Below, in pieces: positions 20,815 through 32,609 of a DNA stretch of 64,000 bases. The position numbers and the translations under genes are program-made. Each line of letters begins with the position of its first letter. Positions within the stretch are counted from its first letter, which is position 1. The DNA is from Alternaria dauci. Taxonomy: Eukaryota; Ascomycota; Dothideomycetes; Pleosporales; Pleosporaceae. Location of the stretch: NCBI RefSeq assembly GCF_042100115.1, contig NC_091275.1, positions 930,001 to 994,000 of the forward strand. The letters run 5' to 3'. The notes under the pieces are model-generated. The model made no database searches. It saw only the letters and a program-made list of their open reading frames with translations, and was not told where the DNA came from.

Positions 20815-23406
20815 AAGGAAAATAAAGAACAGAAAACTCACCAAACGTCCCTAGAACCTTACAACTCGTCCAGATCCTCAGTCTCCCCGAATTCCTGTCC
20901 ACATACGCATCTGCGCTAATAATCGCGGCCGCTCCCGTCATCTTCCCCACAATCCCCAGGTTCGCCACACTAATCTTACTCGGTCCCTTTGCCTCGCTAT
21001 TCTCTCCCCTCTTGAGTTCAAAACCCATCAATGGATACGCAGAGAGAATCTCCCAGCCCCGAATCGGCAAGTCAAGGTGCACAAACGCCTTGTTCGTCGC
21101 CACGCTGGTCGGTTCCGTGACCTGGCCGTCGGTATGCGAACGAATGACATACGTGCCCTTTTCCGCACCGGGGAACGCGTCGAGAGCAATGAGTTCAGAC
21201 ACTGGTTTGGGCGTGCAGTTGAAGACACCGAGGATGGAGACGCCGCTGTGTGCCATGCCTACGTAAGTCGCTACTTTGAGGAGGACCGTATCGTCGTAGG
21301 CGTTGTAGGCTTGAGTGGTCTTGCCTACAATTTGGGGACGTAGAATCACGGTATCGCCTCGGGGTGTCTTTCCTGTCATCTGGTTGATGAGGTCAATGTC
21401 GTGTTGGCCGGGCACGTCGGTAATGTAGATTGGTCCGCCGGATACGCAACGCGCGGCGGCGTGGAAGGCGGCATAATCGTGGCTTGTTTGGAACATGTCC
21501 CAATCTGGGAGGATGTTGAGGTATTGCGTTATGATGGAATTGTGGGCGTTGCAGAATATGTGCCAGGGGTGGCTGGCGGGTACTTCGGGGAAGAAGTCGT
21601 CCGAGTTGCGAAGCAGCATGCGTGGTTTGTTGGAGGGGAGTTGAGAGTGGAATATAAGAGGGGGTGCTTGTGACATGCAGGATATTGCGCGGGCAGAAAA
21701 GGAACGCAGTTGGGCGATGGACCAGGCGTCTTGATAAGACTTGATGAGTTTGCGGCGGTCGTCTGCGTCGTGGAGTTCGTCGAGGAAGAATTGCGCGTCT
21801 GTTTTCACAGAGTCGATGCCGCACGAGGACAGGAACTCGTAAAAGTCCTTGTAGAAACGGTCCACGTCTTCCTCGGCTACGACGGTGATCTTGCCGCCAG
21901 AAACACCGTCTTTCAATTGTACCTTGGTGGTTTTGTAGTCTTTGGCTATTTTCCCTTCGGGCGCTATACCGCCCCAATATCCAAAGATTGCGTGCCAAAC
22001 AGCAATATGTCGAATGTGACTGTACTTCTCTCGGATGTCGCTGACTGTTGCTTTGAGACCACGGGGAAACCCGTTTTTGGTTGCTTCAAACTCCATCCAC
22101 GCGTTGTGAAACTGGTCCCCACCTTCAGTGTTGAGTGACTGCCAGTTATCGTCGATAATCAAATTGCTGATGTTGATCTCATTCTTGCGCAGTGACTCCA
22201 AGGCATCGAAAACCTTTTCTTCGGTGAGTTTCTGACCCAGACCGTTCCAGGTGCAGTATGTCAAGCCGTCGTACCAGTTCTCTAGCCACTGCGGTTTGAA
22301 GTCGTCGACCAAAGCCTTCTCCTCTTCGTTGATTTGCCCCGTGGATGCTTCATATGCCATCAAGAGCTTGCGAGCATAGTACATGGAGGCTGCTACTGCA
22401 TCGTCGAGCTTCCTGCCTACTGCAGCAACGATGCGCACAGTGCCATCTTTTTCGCTGTCATTCTTGGCGTTCATGACAACTCTGCCGTCACCATCGTGGT
22501 TGAGAAGCGTTAGTACCTCGTCCAAGCCGCTCACTGCAAGCAGCACCAGATGAGAGCCGTCATGGCGCTCGAATGCTGCCAACATGGCATCCTTGTCAGG
22601 CTGGAATCGGTCCTTGCCCTGTCTCGGAGCGAGCCATGGAGCCCACAATCGGACTTCAGCAAACCAGCGTGAAAGGTTCGTCGGCTTACCAAGTTTTTCG
22701 CTTGAGTGACCGGGTGTCTTGCCTGAGGCTGCATTGACGGGATAGGTCAGGTCCCATAGAACCGTATTAGGCGTATCGCTTTGTTCCTTGGAAATGTTAA
22801 GAAACGGTGGAAGACCCTCAAGGTAGTATGTCAGGTCTTCTTTCAGCGCATCTGGTGACTGGTAGATGAGGCGACCGTCTGAAGTCGAGAACTGTTCGTT
22901 GGCCCATTTCCAGGGTTCGTTCTGCGCATGTCAGTTGAGAGGTTCGTGCGCTCATCTGCCACCATCAATCCAATCGCGAGGAACCAAAAGACTGGAACAA
23001 AGCGACGCTCGTTGTAAGTATCATGTCTGGCACTTACCTCTGAAGCTCTGAATGTGATGGTATACGACAAGGAAGACCCGTGCTTTGGTCGTCCAGGCAA
23101 GTCGATTGTATAGTACTGACGTTGTACGTCTGTTTGTTTGGGCTTGACGACTGTCTTTGGGCAGTCAGTTTCTCGACGAATCCACACCGCATGATTAATG
23201 CTGACCACTGACGCCTCATTACACGACTGCAAAGTAGTGCTTGTCCATTGGTCCAGCGTATCAAAGTTGTGCCACAGAGCAACTTCCCATGTCTTTTCTG
23301 CGTCGGCAGAACTCTCAATGACTACCGTGAATCTGACCGATTCTCGATCGGAGGGAACAGTCGTCGTCTGCCCCAACGGAGGATGGCAGCTTAGTGCAGC
23401 GTACAT
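20531..23406 (-). CDS. GH36 raffinose synthase/alpha-galactosidase-like protein
   Basis: Three exons (23406-23038, 22921-20842, 20736-20531) encode 884 aa. Joins give FRASE-NEPWKWANEQ and VLGTF-ALYVSDLP. The second intron is 105 nt, contains the (GA)15 repeat, has no stop and is a multiple of three. The central domain has GH36 (raffinose synthase/Sip1) hallmarks: LTYCTWNGLG, ISNLIIDDNWQSL, HIAVWHAIFGYWGG, GIDSVKTDAQFF with the likely nucleophile Asp498, and PDWDMFQ with Asp598. Family members hydrolyse or transfer alpha-galactosyl groups; fungal members are mostly untested. No signal peptide at this start, so it is probably cytosolic. No ATG exists upstream before an in-frame stop; the ATG at 23406 is the first in frame, but an unseen upstream exon is possible. 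Confidence 0.88.
20779..20808 (+). repeat. (GA)15 microsatellite inside an intron
   Basis: Thirty bases of pure GA lie within the 105-nt second intron of the GH36 gene (CT on the coding strand, like an extended polypyrimidine tract). If the intron is retained it would encode alternating Ser-Leu. Confidence 0.9.
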
Positions 23407-23741
23407 ATCAGCGGTCAAGGTTTGGATGTCAGGGCGAACTGGATGGTCAGGGCAATGAATCGAAAGCAACACGAGCAGAAACACAATGGACAGGAGAGAT
23501 GAGAAGAGTGTATTGATGTTGCATTGACCGAACAGCTAGAGGATGAAGAAGCACAGTGATGGATATGCAGGCACTAGGCGACGCGAGGGAGGTGCAGGTG
23601 ACGTGTGCGGAAGCGACGCGGAGGTCGGGGTAGCTGCGAGGGTGAGCTCCAACGCAGCCAATCGGCGTCGTCGGGGTCCCATCTTGGCATCTGGGACATT
23701 TTGACACGGGCCCAAGTTTGCATGCCGCTCAATTGGCAGCC
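23407..23741. promoter_or_regulatory. Divergent promoter region, GH36 / MSY1
   Basis: A 335-bp region lies between the divergent start codons. In the GH36 frame it stays open for 26 codons but has no ATG before a stop. No TATA box is clear. Confidence 0.4.
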
Positions 23742-25704
23742 ATGTCCGCCTTGAGACGCCTGTCACGGCCCCGGCAGTTGGTTTGTCGGCAATGCATACG
23801 ACAGCAACACACCCTCGCGCGCGGTGAGCGCCCGGAAGTGAGATGGGCCGCCGAAGAAGCAGACCCAGCAGCGAGACAGGCGCAATGGGAAGACCAGGCG
23901 GGCAAGGTGCGGTCGGGCATGCAGCAGAGTATGCTGAGTCTGCTTGAAGAGCGGGGGTTCGTAAAGGATGTCGCTGGGTGGGTGAGCGTGACACCAGGCA
24001 TCAATCTCAGCTATACTGAATATTAGCAGTGGACGCCAAACGCTTGACTGGCTACTCACCGAGAAGCGCATAGGCGTGTACGTCGGCGTAGACCCGACGG
24101 CCCCCTCGTTGCACGTCGGCCACCTTCTTCCCCTCATGGCGCTCTACTGGATGTACCTTCATGGCTATTACACCGTCAGCTTGGTGAGCCATCCATTCCT
24201 CGATGCGCGCGGCGGCAGTTAATCTTGGATAGCTAGGGGGAGGCACAGTGCAGATTGGCGACCCGTCTGGCAGGACGACAGCTCGTTCGCGGCAGGGCGA
24301 GGACGTGCAGTCTATGAACATCAAGAGCATAGAACACCAACTGGAGAGGCTGTGGACCAACGTTAAGTGCTTGGGAATCAAGCACCAGTACGCGCAAAGC
24401 ATCAGCCGAAAACAGGACATCCTCGACAACAGGACATGGCTGCGGAAGCTGAGGGCGATCGACCTGATGAGGGACCTTGGGTCTGGCATGCGCCTGGGTG
24501 CCATGCTTAGCCGCGACTCGTAAGTTCCCCAAGCCCTTTCCAGGCCTCCTTCTCACGCGCATGCAGAGTCAAGCTACGAATGGAGAGCGGCGAAGGCATG
24601 GCCATATCCGAATTCAGCTACCCCCTCTTCCAAGCCTACGACTGGTGGAGCATGTACCGGAACCAGGGCGTCCAACTTCAAATCGGCGGATCTGACCAGT
24701 ACGGAAACATCATTGCGGGCATGGGCGCCGTCAGCCATATGCGCAAGTTATATCCCATCGAGGACGGTACAGAAGGCGAAGAAGACCCACGGGTAGCAAC
24801 CTACGGTCTCACTACACCACTGCTTACAACTGCGTCCGGCGAAAAGTTTGGCAAGAGCGCAGGCAACGCAGTCTGGCTCGACGGTCAAATGCTGAACTCG
24901 TTCGACTTGTACCAAGTACGCCTTTCGCGCCTTACGATAGCTCGCCTGCTAACAAATTAACAGTACTTCCTCCGCACCGCCGATGCAGACGTTGAGCGCT
25001 ACCTCAAACTCTTCACCTTCCTCCCTCTTGACTCCATCGCCCTCCTAATGGCGCGACAAGCCCAAGATCCTTCAAAGCGCCTCGCCCAACACATTCTCGC
25101 CCGCGAACTCGTCGAGCTGGCACACGGAGCCGCAGCAGCGAAGCAAGCCGAACTCGCACACAAGGACGCCTTTGGTCAGGGAGCCCACACTTTTTCGTTA
25201 CTCTCGCTGAGAAATGCGATTGCCGGGCACAAAGGCACGGTTGGCGCAGCAGAGCAAGGCATGCCCAAGGTGGACAAGAAGTTGTTGGAGTACAAGAAAG
25301 CCTTTGCTGCCTCTTCAACCGCGCAACCGGCATCCGACACTCCATCAGAACAACCAAAAAGCGACAACGAGAACATCGTTACGCTGCCTCTTTCGATGCT
25401 TCAACCAGGCTCCTTCCCGCATGTTCTCCACGCCGCCGGTCTCGCAAGCTCAAGATCCGAAGCCAGCCGGTTGATCGCAAAGAATGGCGCGTACGTCGTA
25501 GTGCCAAACTCTGGTCCGCCTGAGAATCCTACCGCGCTGAAGTGGACACGAATTCTGCCGGATAAAGATATGGATCCTAACCACTATCTTGTGGACTGGG
25601 AGGCACTGGTCCTGAGATCTGGAAAAACAAAGATTCAGATTTGCAGGGTAATCAAAGACGATTTGCTTGAGAAGAAGACAGAGACTGAGCAACAAGAACT
25701 ATAA
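23742..25704 (+). CDS. MSY1: Mitochondrial tyrosyl-tRNA synthetase
   Basis: Five exons (23742-23977, 24030-24183, 24233-24519, 24567-24915, 24964-25704) encode 588 aa. All four introns are 47-52 nt. Class I synthetase motifs are present: LHVGH at about 106-110 (HIGH box), [24 protein letters not shown] (tyrosine pocket) and KFGKS at about 319-323 (KMSKS box). The C-terminal part (about 480-560) resembles an S4-like RNA-binding fold ([18 protein letters not shown]). The Arg-rich N terminus [20 protein letters not shown] is a good mitochondrial presequence. The enzyme charges mitochondrial tRNA-Tyr; in some fungi it also helps group I intron splicing, which cannot be judged here. First intron: gtgggt donor chosen to give [13 protein letters not shown]. 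Confidence 0.93.
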
Positions 25705-25921
25705 GGCTCGTCAGAGGTTCTAATGCTAGTAAAACAAAAGGATGAATTCAATGTCAAATGCTCCACTCTATGTTATCGTGTTATCCAACTCTTCTGCTGC
25801 GTTGATGATGTTTCATGTCCAAATGCAACAGCAATACCTCCACCCACATTAACTTCCCATCGTCTCCAACGCCCTTGTATCGCTATTTAGAGCTTCTTGG
25901 ATCATCACCACCTGACATACT

Positions 25922-27319
25922 TTACCGTTCTAGACATCGACCAAACCTGCCAAACCCCCGTACCCCATGTCTCGGATGTTGGAACCTAGTCCCTGCACCG
26001 ATTTTGCATGGTGCAAGCGGACTATCCTGGACCTCTATCTCTGTCTTTACCAGCCCGACGCCGCCATCGTCATTCTTGTTTTCGTCGTACGGCATGGCCC
26101 GGCGCTGTTTGATCGGTGATGGACGTGTAGAGTGGTAGCGTGCGGGGCCGCGCTCGATGCACACGTTGGGACTAAGAGGGCTGAGTTGGACGCCGCCGCC
26201 GCCGCCGCCATCTTCGAAGATTGGTTGTTTTGTTGGGGAGATGCGGGAGCGGATAGTGTCAGTTTCTGTAGACTGAGTTTGAGTTCGAGCTGTCAAGGGG
26301 TTGGATGACGAGAGGGTGGGTAGTCGCCGTGTAGGGAGAGACGTGAAGAGCGAGGGGGTATGTGGGTTAGAGTCGAAATCGAGGAACGGATCTTGGATAG
26401 CTGCATGGCAGGCTTGGGTGGGTGACTGTTCGGGACTTTTGTCCAGGCGATCAACGTCTGTCAGCTTTGGGGGTGAAGATAGTGGTGATGAGAAACTGCC
26501 GGACTGATCTTCCGTCTCATCTTGCGCAGTAGGTGTCTTCCATTCACTTGTAGCTATGTTGGTCAGCCAGTCGTTGATTCGGTCCCTAGGCGGGCCAGTG
26601 AGATTGGAAGTGCGGGTTCGAGAGCCTGCAATGAAGTAACCCGAGTCGTCGGACCACGAGGGTGAGCTCTGCTCGGATATGTGAGGGCTCTCCAGCTGTG
26701 GCTTATGTTGTACCATCCGAAACGAGCTTCTCGGTAAACACAAGGACTCCGGAGGACGTGGTGGAGAGGATGCAGGAGTACAATGTTGTTCATACATGTC
26801 GTGCTCCCTTATTGGCGAGGCCTTCCTCGAGATATTTGGCAGTCGGGGGTACACCACAGTCTGCTCAGGCTGAGGCGATGTGTGGCTACGAGCGGCATCT
26901 TCGAAGATCTGTCTCATTCGCGCAGCATATCCCGTACGAGCTGGGGATTGCAGCAATGCTGAGCCATTGTTCGCTCGCCGAAGTCGGATGTTTGCCTGTC
27001 TGGGAGGCGAGCTCAGAGGGACAGTTGTCTCCAACGGCTTTGAAGCAGCCTGTGTTGGCTGTGCATAACCATGGTCGGTGAAGATGTCATTTGTAGCTAA
27101 ACTGGTATGTGTGCCATCTGATGGCTCAAGTGGTATACCACCATCAGGAGAGTCATTTACGCTGTCGACATGCAAGAGTGGACGTATGGGGCTCTGGCTG
27201 GGTGTGACAGGTCCGCGAGGTGTGGAACCGCGTCCTTGAGCAATTCCCTACAATATAGTTAAGTCATATGTAAACGCAGTCCGACTCAACAACCCTCCAC
27301 GAACTTGCTGAGAGGCCAT
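25922..27319 (-). CDS. Hypothetical Ser/Pro-rich disordered protein
   Basis: The body is one long frame (27247-25922). A 15-nt first exon (27319-27305, MASQQ) joined over a 57-nt intron with a gttcgt donor supplies the start, giving about 446 aa. The long frame itself has no early ATG. Composition is Ser/Pro/Thr-rich with SP and SSPP motifs, a Gly run (GGGGGG, about residue 355) and an Arg/Phe-rich end (GVRGFGRFGRC). No domain is recognised; multiple SP/TP sites suggest phosphorylation. The start exon is uncertain because the donor is non-optimal. Confidence 0.6.
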
Positions 27320-30032
27320 ATTGATCGGCTGCGCGATTTCCTTATTGTCTCCTCCCACGGTTATCCGAGACGTCTCGGCATGCTCGAGTCCAAATTCCGC
27401 GTGGGTCCGAGAGGTCGCACAGAGATGACTCGAGGATGGCTTCAGCGGTCGTACATGACATTGTGGCTGGCGGTTTTATAGGAGACGTGCAGGAGCTACA
27501 CCAACGCTCCCACATGCTGCAGTCACCCGTCAGGCCTGTCAACTGTGCACTAGTAGCTACTTCCCCACCATGTTGTTGGAGCACAAGCGCATAGAAAGAT
27601 TGCAGAAATAGCTACCGTATCAACGAGTCGCACATGTGTGGAGTGCAACCATTTTTCCGGAGGATTCATTCAATAGTCAGGACATGGTGGTTGCTAGTGG
27701 GGTCTTGAGTCGCGAGAGCATGATGCATGCAGAACAGGCACCTCGGAAGGACGCAGGTACAGGCGGAGGAAACAGAGAGTCTTCGCAGTATCTGGTAGCC
27801 ATGACCGCGAATCCGTACGCACAGAGCACCCCGCTCGATGCCATTCGATAAAAGGCTTTCGCGGGATGCTTCTTTTTTTGCTCATCATCTCCGGCAGGCT
27901 GACCTCACGTGTTTAGATGGGCCGAGTGCCCTGCCCAGCGGACTGGTACCACACTTTGTAAGAAGTTTGACGGCAATTGCTGGACAACGTCAGCCTTGTG
28001 GTACTCGTCAAATCTCTTCGTGGTTCAGGTTCAGGCTCAGTACTACGATACGCGGGCCGGCGTAATCGGGGCACCAAGGCTACTGGGATCTCGCTTGCCG
28101 ATCAATATCTAGGGGCACCGGCACCTCACTTTGATTGCAGCCAGCGGGCACTGCTCTGTCCGCTCTGATCCCGCTCCCACGGACGCTGCGGTTCAGTGTG
28201 TCATTTAATCTCCATCCCGCGATCATTCGCTGGGCCTCACAAGAGAGACATCGATCCCGGCCCTCGATCCAATCTACAGGCTCGGCCCTTTATCTGATCA
28301 CATGGGTTCTCGCGGAATCCTCTGGACAGTCTGCGGGCGCGCTGTTGGAAAACCTCACCAGGCACGACGGTTCGCGGTCCTGCAGCTACCCCTCTGTGAG
28401 AATGCCCGTAGGAGTATTGCCTGAACCCAAAGAGGCGTCATGCATGCAGGAACAGCACGCGAATTCTAAAATGGGCTGTCTTGGCCGGCACGACACTCGA
28501 GACCGACTCGTGGGCCCGCCTCGTCTACGCAAGGTGATGCTATGTAAAACACACCAGGGCCGCATGCATCTGAAGCATCCTCGAGCGTTGCAGGTCCACC
28601 TCTGGTTGCTGACAGCCACGAATAGCTCACCTGCACCAGGCGCGACCTTGAGGACATGATTACAGTCATCCTCACCATTGCAGCCGACGTTTTCGAACAG
28701 GCGCAAGCTCGCGCACCGTCGCACGTTGGGCACATCCTCGGGACCCTCTCCTCACCTCGTGCTGGGGCGGGAGTTCGTGCGCGCTGCCCGCGACTGTCGC
28801 ACCATGCTGCTTTCAATAGATAGCGACCAGTACGAAGGCCCCTGAGTCGACCGCGCCCGTCGTGGCGTCCTCGCTTCCTGCACTACACCTTCTAGTCTGT
28901 GCTTCCAAACTCTGAACCATGCCAACCTTGCGTGTTCCACAATCTGCCCTGCCTGCCACTCCAAAGTCTCTGTATTTGCGAGACATGTGGTTGCTGCCTC
29001 GACTGCCTTTCGCTTCTCCTCGCCGTCCTCATTCCATCCCGGCCCAAGTCCATACCGCGAGCTGGAAGCTTCTCTGGCGACGTCGATTTGCCGCATTCTA
29101 ACTATTATACTTTCTTTTTTGGCTACTTTCGATACCTCTGCGTAGCCTAGTCCCCGCATTACCTCGCTGTAAATATTCCGTATACTTGGCCAACGGCTAT
29201 CAACCAATTCAACCGCCTCCCTTCATCCACCATCGCTTCCTATCGATAACCAGTCTTTCCGACGACCCTCGTCTGACTTGGCCGAGAACTTCTTACTGTA
29301 CGTTGATGGATTTCCTTTGAAACCCCATTGGGATCACTGTCACGGGGCTGCAACAGGCAACGTCACACCTTCCCCTCTGCCTCCCTTCTGCGTCTGCTCT
29401 TGTCGTGTTTGGCTTCTTGTTGCTAGGCTGCATGGCCTCTTGGGCTATAGCAGTGTTCGGTTATACTCTGCATTGCTGTCAACTCTTCGTTGGTAGAGCC
29501 CTTGTTGTCCCACTTGAGCACCACCGGTCATGCAAGAGACTCATTCTGATCTGCGAGATTGTAGGCTATTCATCATCTGATACATTGTATCACTTACCTC
29601 CTGGTTCCTCACTCCCTGAAACCTGAGGCAATTGCGATTTTCTCACCCAAGAAATCGCTGCTTTCCGCCGTCTACCGACGCGCACCAAATCATTCTGCCC
29701 TGTTCCTGGCGTCTGTCTTCCACACACTTCTCTGCCTGTAATCTGCTTCGGGTACCTGGACCAGCTTTCCGGGATCTGAGCGCTTCTAGGCCTGTGTGTC
29801 ATACATGTTCGTATTGGCCATCACCCGTGCTGCAACAAGTGCATATGCGTCAGTAGTTGCACAGTCGTACCCACAGTCAACACTCTTACACTCCGCAGGC
29901 TGCCTGGAGCATACTCGTCAACATCAACAGCTTCGCGCACCGAGGGCGTGAACCTCGCGTCGCACGATACCTTGCCATTATCAGACCTGTGTCGAGTGGC
30001 ACATCTACCGTCAACATTCCGAAATCTAATTC
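27320..30032. other. 2.7-kb gene-free region
   Basis: No recognised gene on either strand. Frames of up to about 175 codons at 28135-28816 overlap each other in several frames and look random. The last kilobase before 30033 is pyrimidine-rich with many short upstream ATGs and probably contains a long promoter and 5' leader for the EGF-like membrane protein. Confidence 0.5.
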
Positions 30033-32609
30033 ATGAGTTACGAACAGACACTGGGCGCCGGAGTATACGGTGCAACAGGTTCGAGCGACGATGGGGACGC
30101 GAAGAAGGGCTCAGTACGGGCGGCTCGTGAAAGGATGCAGGCTGCGCAAAAGAGGACTCAGCTCCCAGACACATCGAAAATAATAGGCCTTCCTCGACGA
30201 CCAAACCAACTCGTTCAGCAGTACTCTCAAGAGCCAGTCGAGCGATCACAGAGACTAGCGCCCTCTGGAAGCCGGGATGATATTGAAGCAGACTCGCCGT
30301 CACCACAATGGCCACTGCCGAACATCACCAGGGAACTGGTAGACTCCACTCCGGATATCCCGCCACGCTCTCCACAACGACTTCAACCACCGCCACAATT
30401 TGCGCGACCCATGTCCGACGAGTTTCCTATCCAACAGCTGTCCCCTGGTCTTCCCTCCCCAGGCTCCCCAGGATATTTGCATCCCAATGGCGACACCTTC
30501 TCTCCTGGCTCTTTCCTTTCCTCGCGCCCAATAACTATCTCATCCGTAGCCTCGGATTCTTCGATAGGATCCATCCCCGACTTCCCTGTGCCCCAGCCGC
30601 CCATGCCGAATATACAACAAGCTCGACGCTTTCCGAGTCTAGGCCCGCCGCCTTCCTCCCGAAGAGGTCCGTCGTCGTACTATACACAGATGTCGTATGT
30701 GTCGCCCATCGTTGAGGAATCGGAGAACAACTCTTCAAGAATTCAATCACAACGCGGATCTTTTGCCTCTAGCAACGTATTTCCCACAGACGACAAGGCC
30801 TTTTACCCTGATGACGACCTGTACTCGGACGACGGCGAGACTATCACCAGCGACCGTGACACCATCTCACCAACTCCGACCGATCACGACGACCGAAGCG
30901 GTCTCGTTCAGCAATCACCGGCACTCGTACGGCAAGCGAGCTTGGGTAGGCGGACCAAGCCATCGCTGATGACCATCAAGTCAATTGACAGCTTTGGAAA
31001 CAAAAAGAACGGAGCGGATACAAAGAAAGAAAATGTTGGTATTGGTCTAGGGGCCATGGGACTAGGAGCTGCAACTCTCGCAAGGGATGGTAGTCCATCA
31101 AGCATGGCGAGGTCACCTCTCAGCAGGGGAGTCTCCGCAGACTCTGTGGACACTATGGAGATGTTCAAAGGCAAAAGCTACGCAGGAACAGCATCGCCAC
31201 TTCAACAGGAATTGCGTCCGACTGGACTGGCCGAGCGTGCTGGTATGCGAAGGCCTGCGAGGCTCGATATGGATGCGGTCCGAGATGCCGAGGCGCGTGG
31301 TAGCTTGACAAGCCTACCAGATCTCATTCGAAGAGCCACGCGACTAGCAGCAAATCTCGATCGTGGACGCACAGCCAGTCGACTCGGTCTGGACTTCTGG
31401 GAAACCGGCGCTCCCGACAGGAACCAAGTCCGACAATCCGGACTGTCTGAGATGCTTGCTGCTTTTCCGCCGCCTGGCCAAGAAACACCTAACCGCTCGG
31501 GCCGTGGTACTCCAAACTTTGGGAACGGCAGTCTATCCAAATGGCCATCGGGTGCCAATTCGCGTAATGGTGCCACAGGCTCTGCATCAGGTAATGAAAA
31601 ACAAAAGCCGCGCCGAAGATGCTGTGGTATGCCGTTGTGGACATTCATCACGCTCCTGATAGTCTTGCTGGTCATCATCGCTGCTGCAGTCGTCATTCCC
31701 GTGGTCCTCGTCGTCATACCAAACATGAACAAAGAAGCAAACACTCCTGCCGCTCAAGACACCCAAGGCACCAACAACATGAGCAACACCAATGCGCCTG
31801 CCCAACCACTTCCCACATCTGGTCCAGGCGAAGGCGACGATCAATGCGACGGTCTCGTCACTTGCCAAAATGGTGGTATCGCGATTCTGAACTCTGATCA
31901 ATCATGCAATTGCGTATGCATCAACGGCTTCACTGGCAGTATATGTACTAACGATGATGCCACCGGTTGCACCACAACTAACCTTGCTGGCACTGCTAAC
32001 AACGCAACCATGGGCTCGGGCATTCCTCGCCTTCTCGAAACCACTGCTCCCAAGTTCAATATTCCATTGGATGGCACGCGTGTGCTGGCGCTATTCTCTC
32101 AGCTATCCCTGAGTTGCGCTGCCGAAAACGCCTTAATCACGTTCAACGGGCTTGCCTCTCGTTCCGTTCCTCATCGTCTCCACTCAATGGATATAAGGTC
32201 CACGCTCCACCCGTCACGTACGCTACCAGTACTTCACCATCCCCATCCCGCACAAGTTCCTGGTCAACAGGCCAAGCGCCAGACTGTAGGCCAGGTGAAT
32301 CAAGACGAGGCTTCGAGCGATGAGAGCACGTCCGAAGCTGAAACCATCATAATACAACCCATATCAAGCAACATCAGTGCTCTTGACTTTGCTCGCGTAG
32401 CTGTGCTCCTTGCGCTCCAGGAAAGCAAGGATCTGGACGTGGCCGCGAGCGCACAAGAGTCAATCCAAACATTACTCACAAATGATCGCAACGGCAATGC
32501 GGATGGCGGTAGTGTTGATGTTGGTCCTTTCGACTTGGACCTTGTCAACTTCACGATCAAGTTCCAGAACGGCACCACGATACGTGCACCGCCTTCATCC
32601 TCCTCTTGA
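30033..32609 (+). CDS. EGF-like type II membrane protein
   Basis: A single exon of 858 aa. Residues 1-530 are cytosolic, Pro/Ser/Arg-rich and disordered. A basic CC-containing stop (KPRRRCCG) precedes one strong membrane helix at about 535-562 (TFITLLIVLLVIIAAAVVIPVV). Outside it follow a Thr/Asn linker and one EGF-like module at about 608-640 (CDGLVTCQNGG, CNCVCINGFTGSIC), then a Ser/Thr-rich ectodomain with N-glycosylation sites. The order N-cytosolic disordered tail, one TM, one EGF, long ectodomain matches an uncharacterised family of ascomycete surface proteins. It may be a cell-wall sensor or adhesin; that is inference. Confidence 0.85.
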   Translation: MSYEQTLGAGVYGATGSSDDGDAKKGSVRAARERMQAAQKRTQLPDTSKIIGLPRRPNQLVQQYSQEPVERSQRLAPSGSRDDIEADSPSPQWPLPNITRELVDSTPDIPPRSPQRLQPPPQFARPMSDEFPIQQLSPGLPSPGSPGYLHPNGDTFSPGSFLSSRPITISSVASDSSIGSIPDFPVPQPPMPNIQQARRFPSLGPPPSSRRGPSSYYTQMSYVSPIVEESENNSSRIQSQRGSFASSNVFPTDDKAFYPDDDLYSDDGETITSDRDTISPTPTDHDDRSGLVQQSPALVRQASLGRRTKPSLMTIKSIDSFGNKKNGADTKKENVGIGLGAMGLGAATLARDGSPSSMARSPLSRGVSADSVDTMEMFKGKSYAGTASPLQQELRPTGLAERAGMRRPARLDMDAVRDAEARGSLTSLPDLIRRATRLAANLDRGRTASRLGLDFWETGAPDRNQVRQSGLSEMLAAFPPPGQETPNRSGRGTPNFGNGSLSKWPSGANSRNGATGSASGNEKQKPRRRCCGMPLWTFITLLIVLLVIIAAAVVIPVVLVVIPNMNKEANTPAAQDTQGTNNMSNTNAPAQPLPTSGPGEGDDQCDGLVTCQNGGIAILNSDQSCNCVCINGFTGSICTNDDATGCTTTNLAGTANNATMGSGIPRLLETTAPKFNIPLDGTRVLALFSQLSLSCAAENALITFNGLASRSVPHRLHSMDIRSTLHPSRTLPVLHHPHPAQVPGQQAKRQTVGQVNQDEASSDESTSEAETIIIQPISSNISALDFARVAVLLALQESKDLDVAASAQESIQTLLTNDRNGNADGGSVDVGPFDLDLVNFTIKFQNGTTIRAPPSSSS

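Noticed and set aside
22922..23037. Unspliced reading of the first GH36 intron as coding
   Set aside because: The frame would shift and end in unrelated sequence; splicing gives NEPWKWANEQF, which fits the family and is open to the next exon.
28135..29207. Several overlapping frames of 115-174 codons in the 2.7-kb gap
   Set aside because: Multiple frames are open at once on both strands with no domain, which points to base composition rather than coding.
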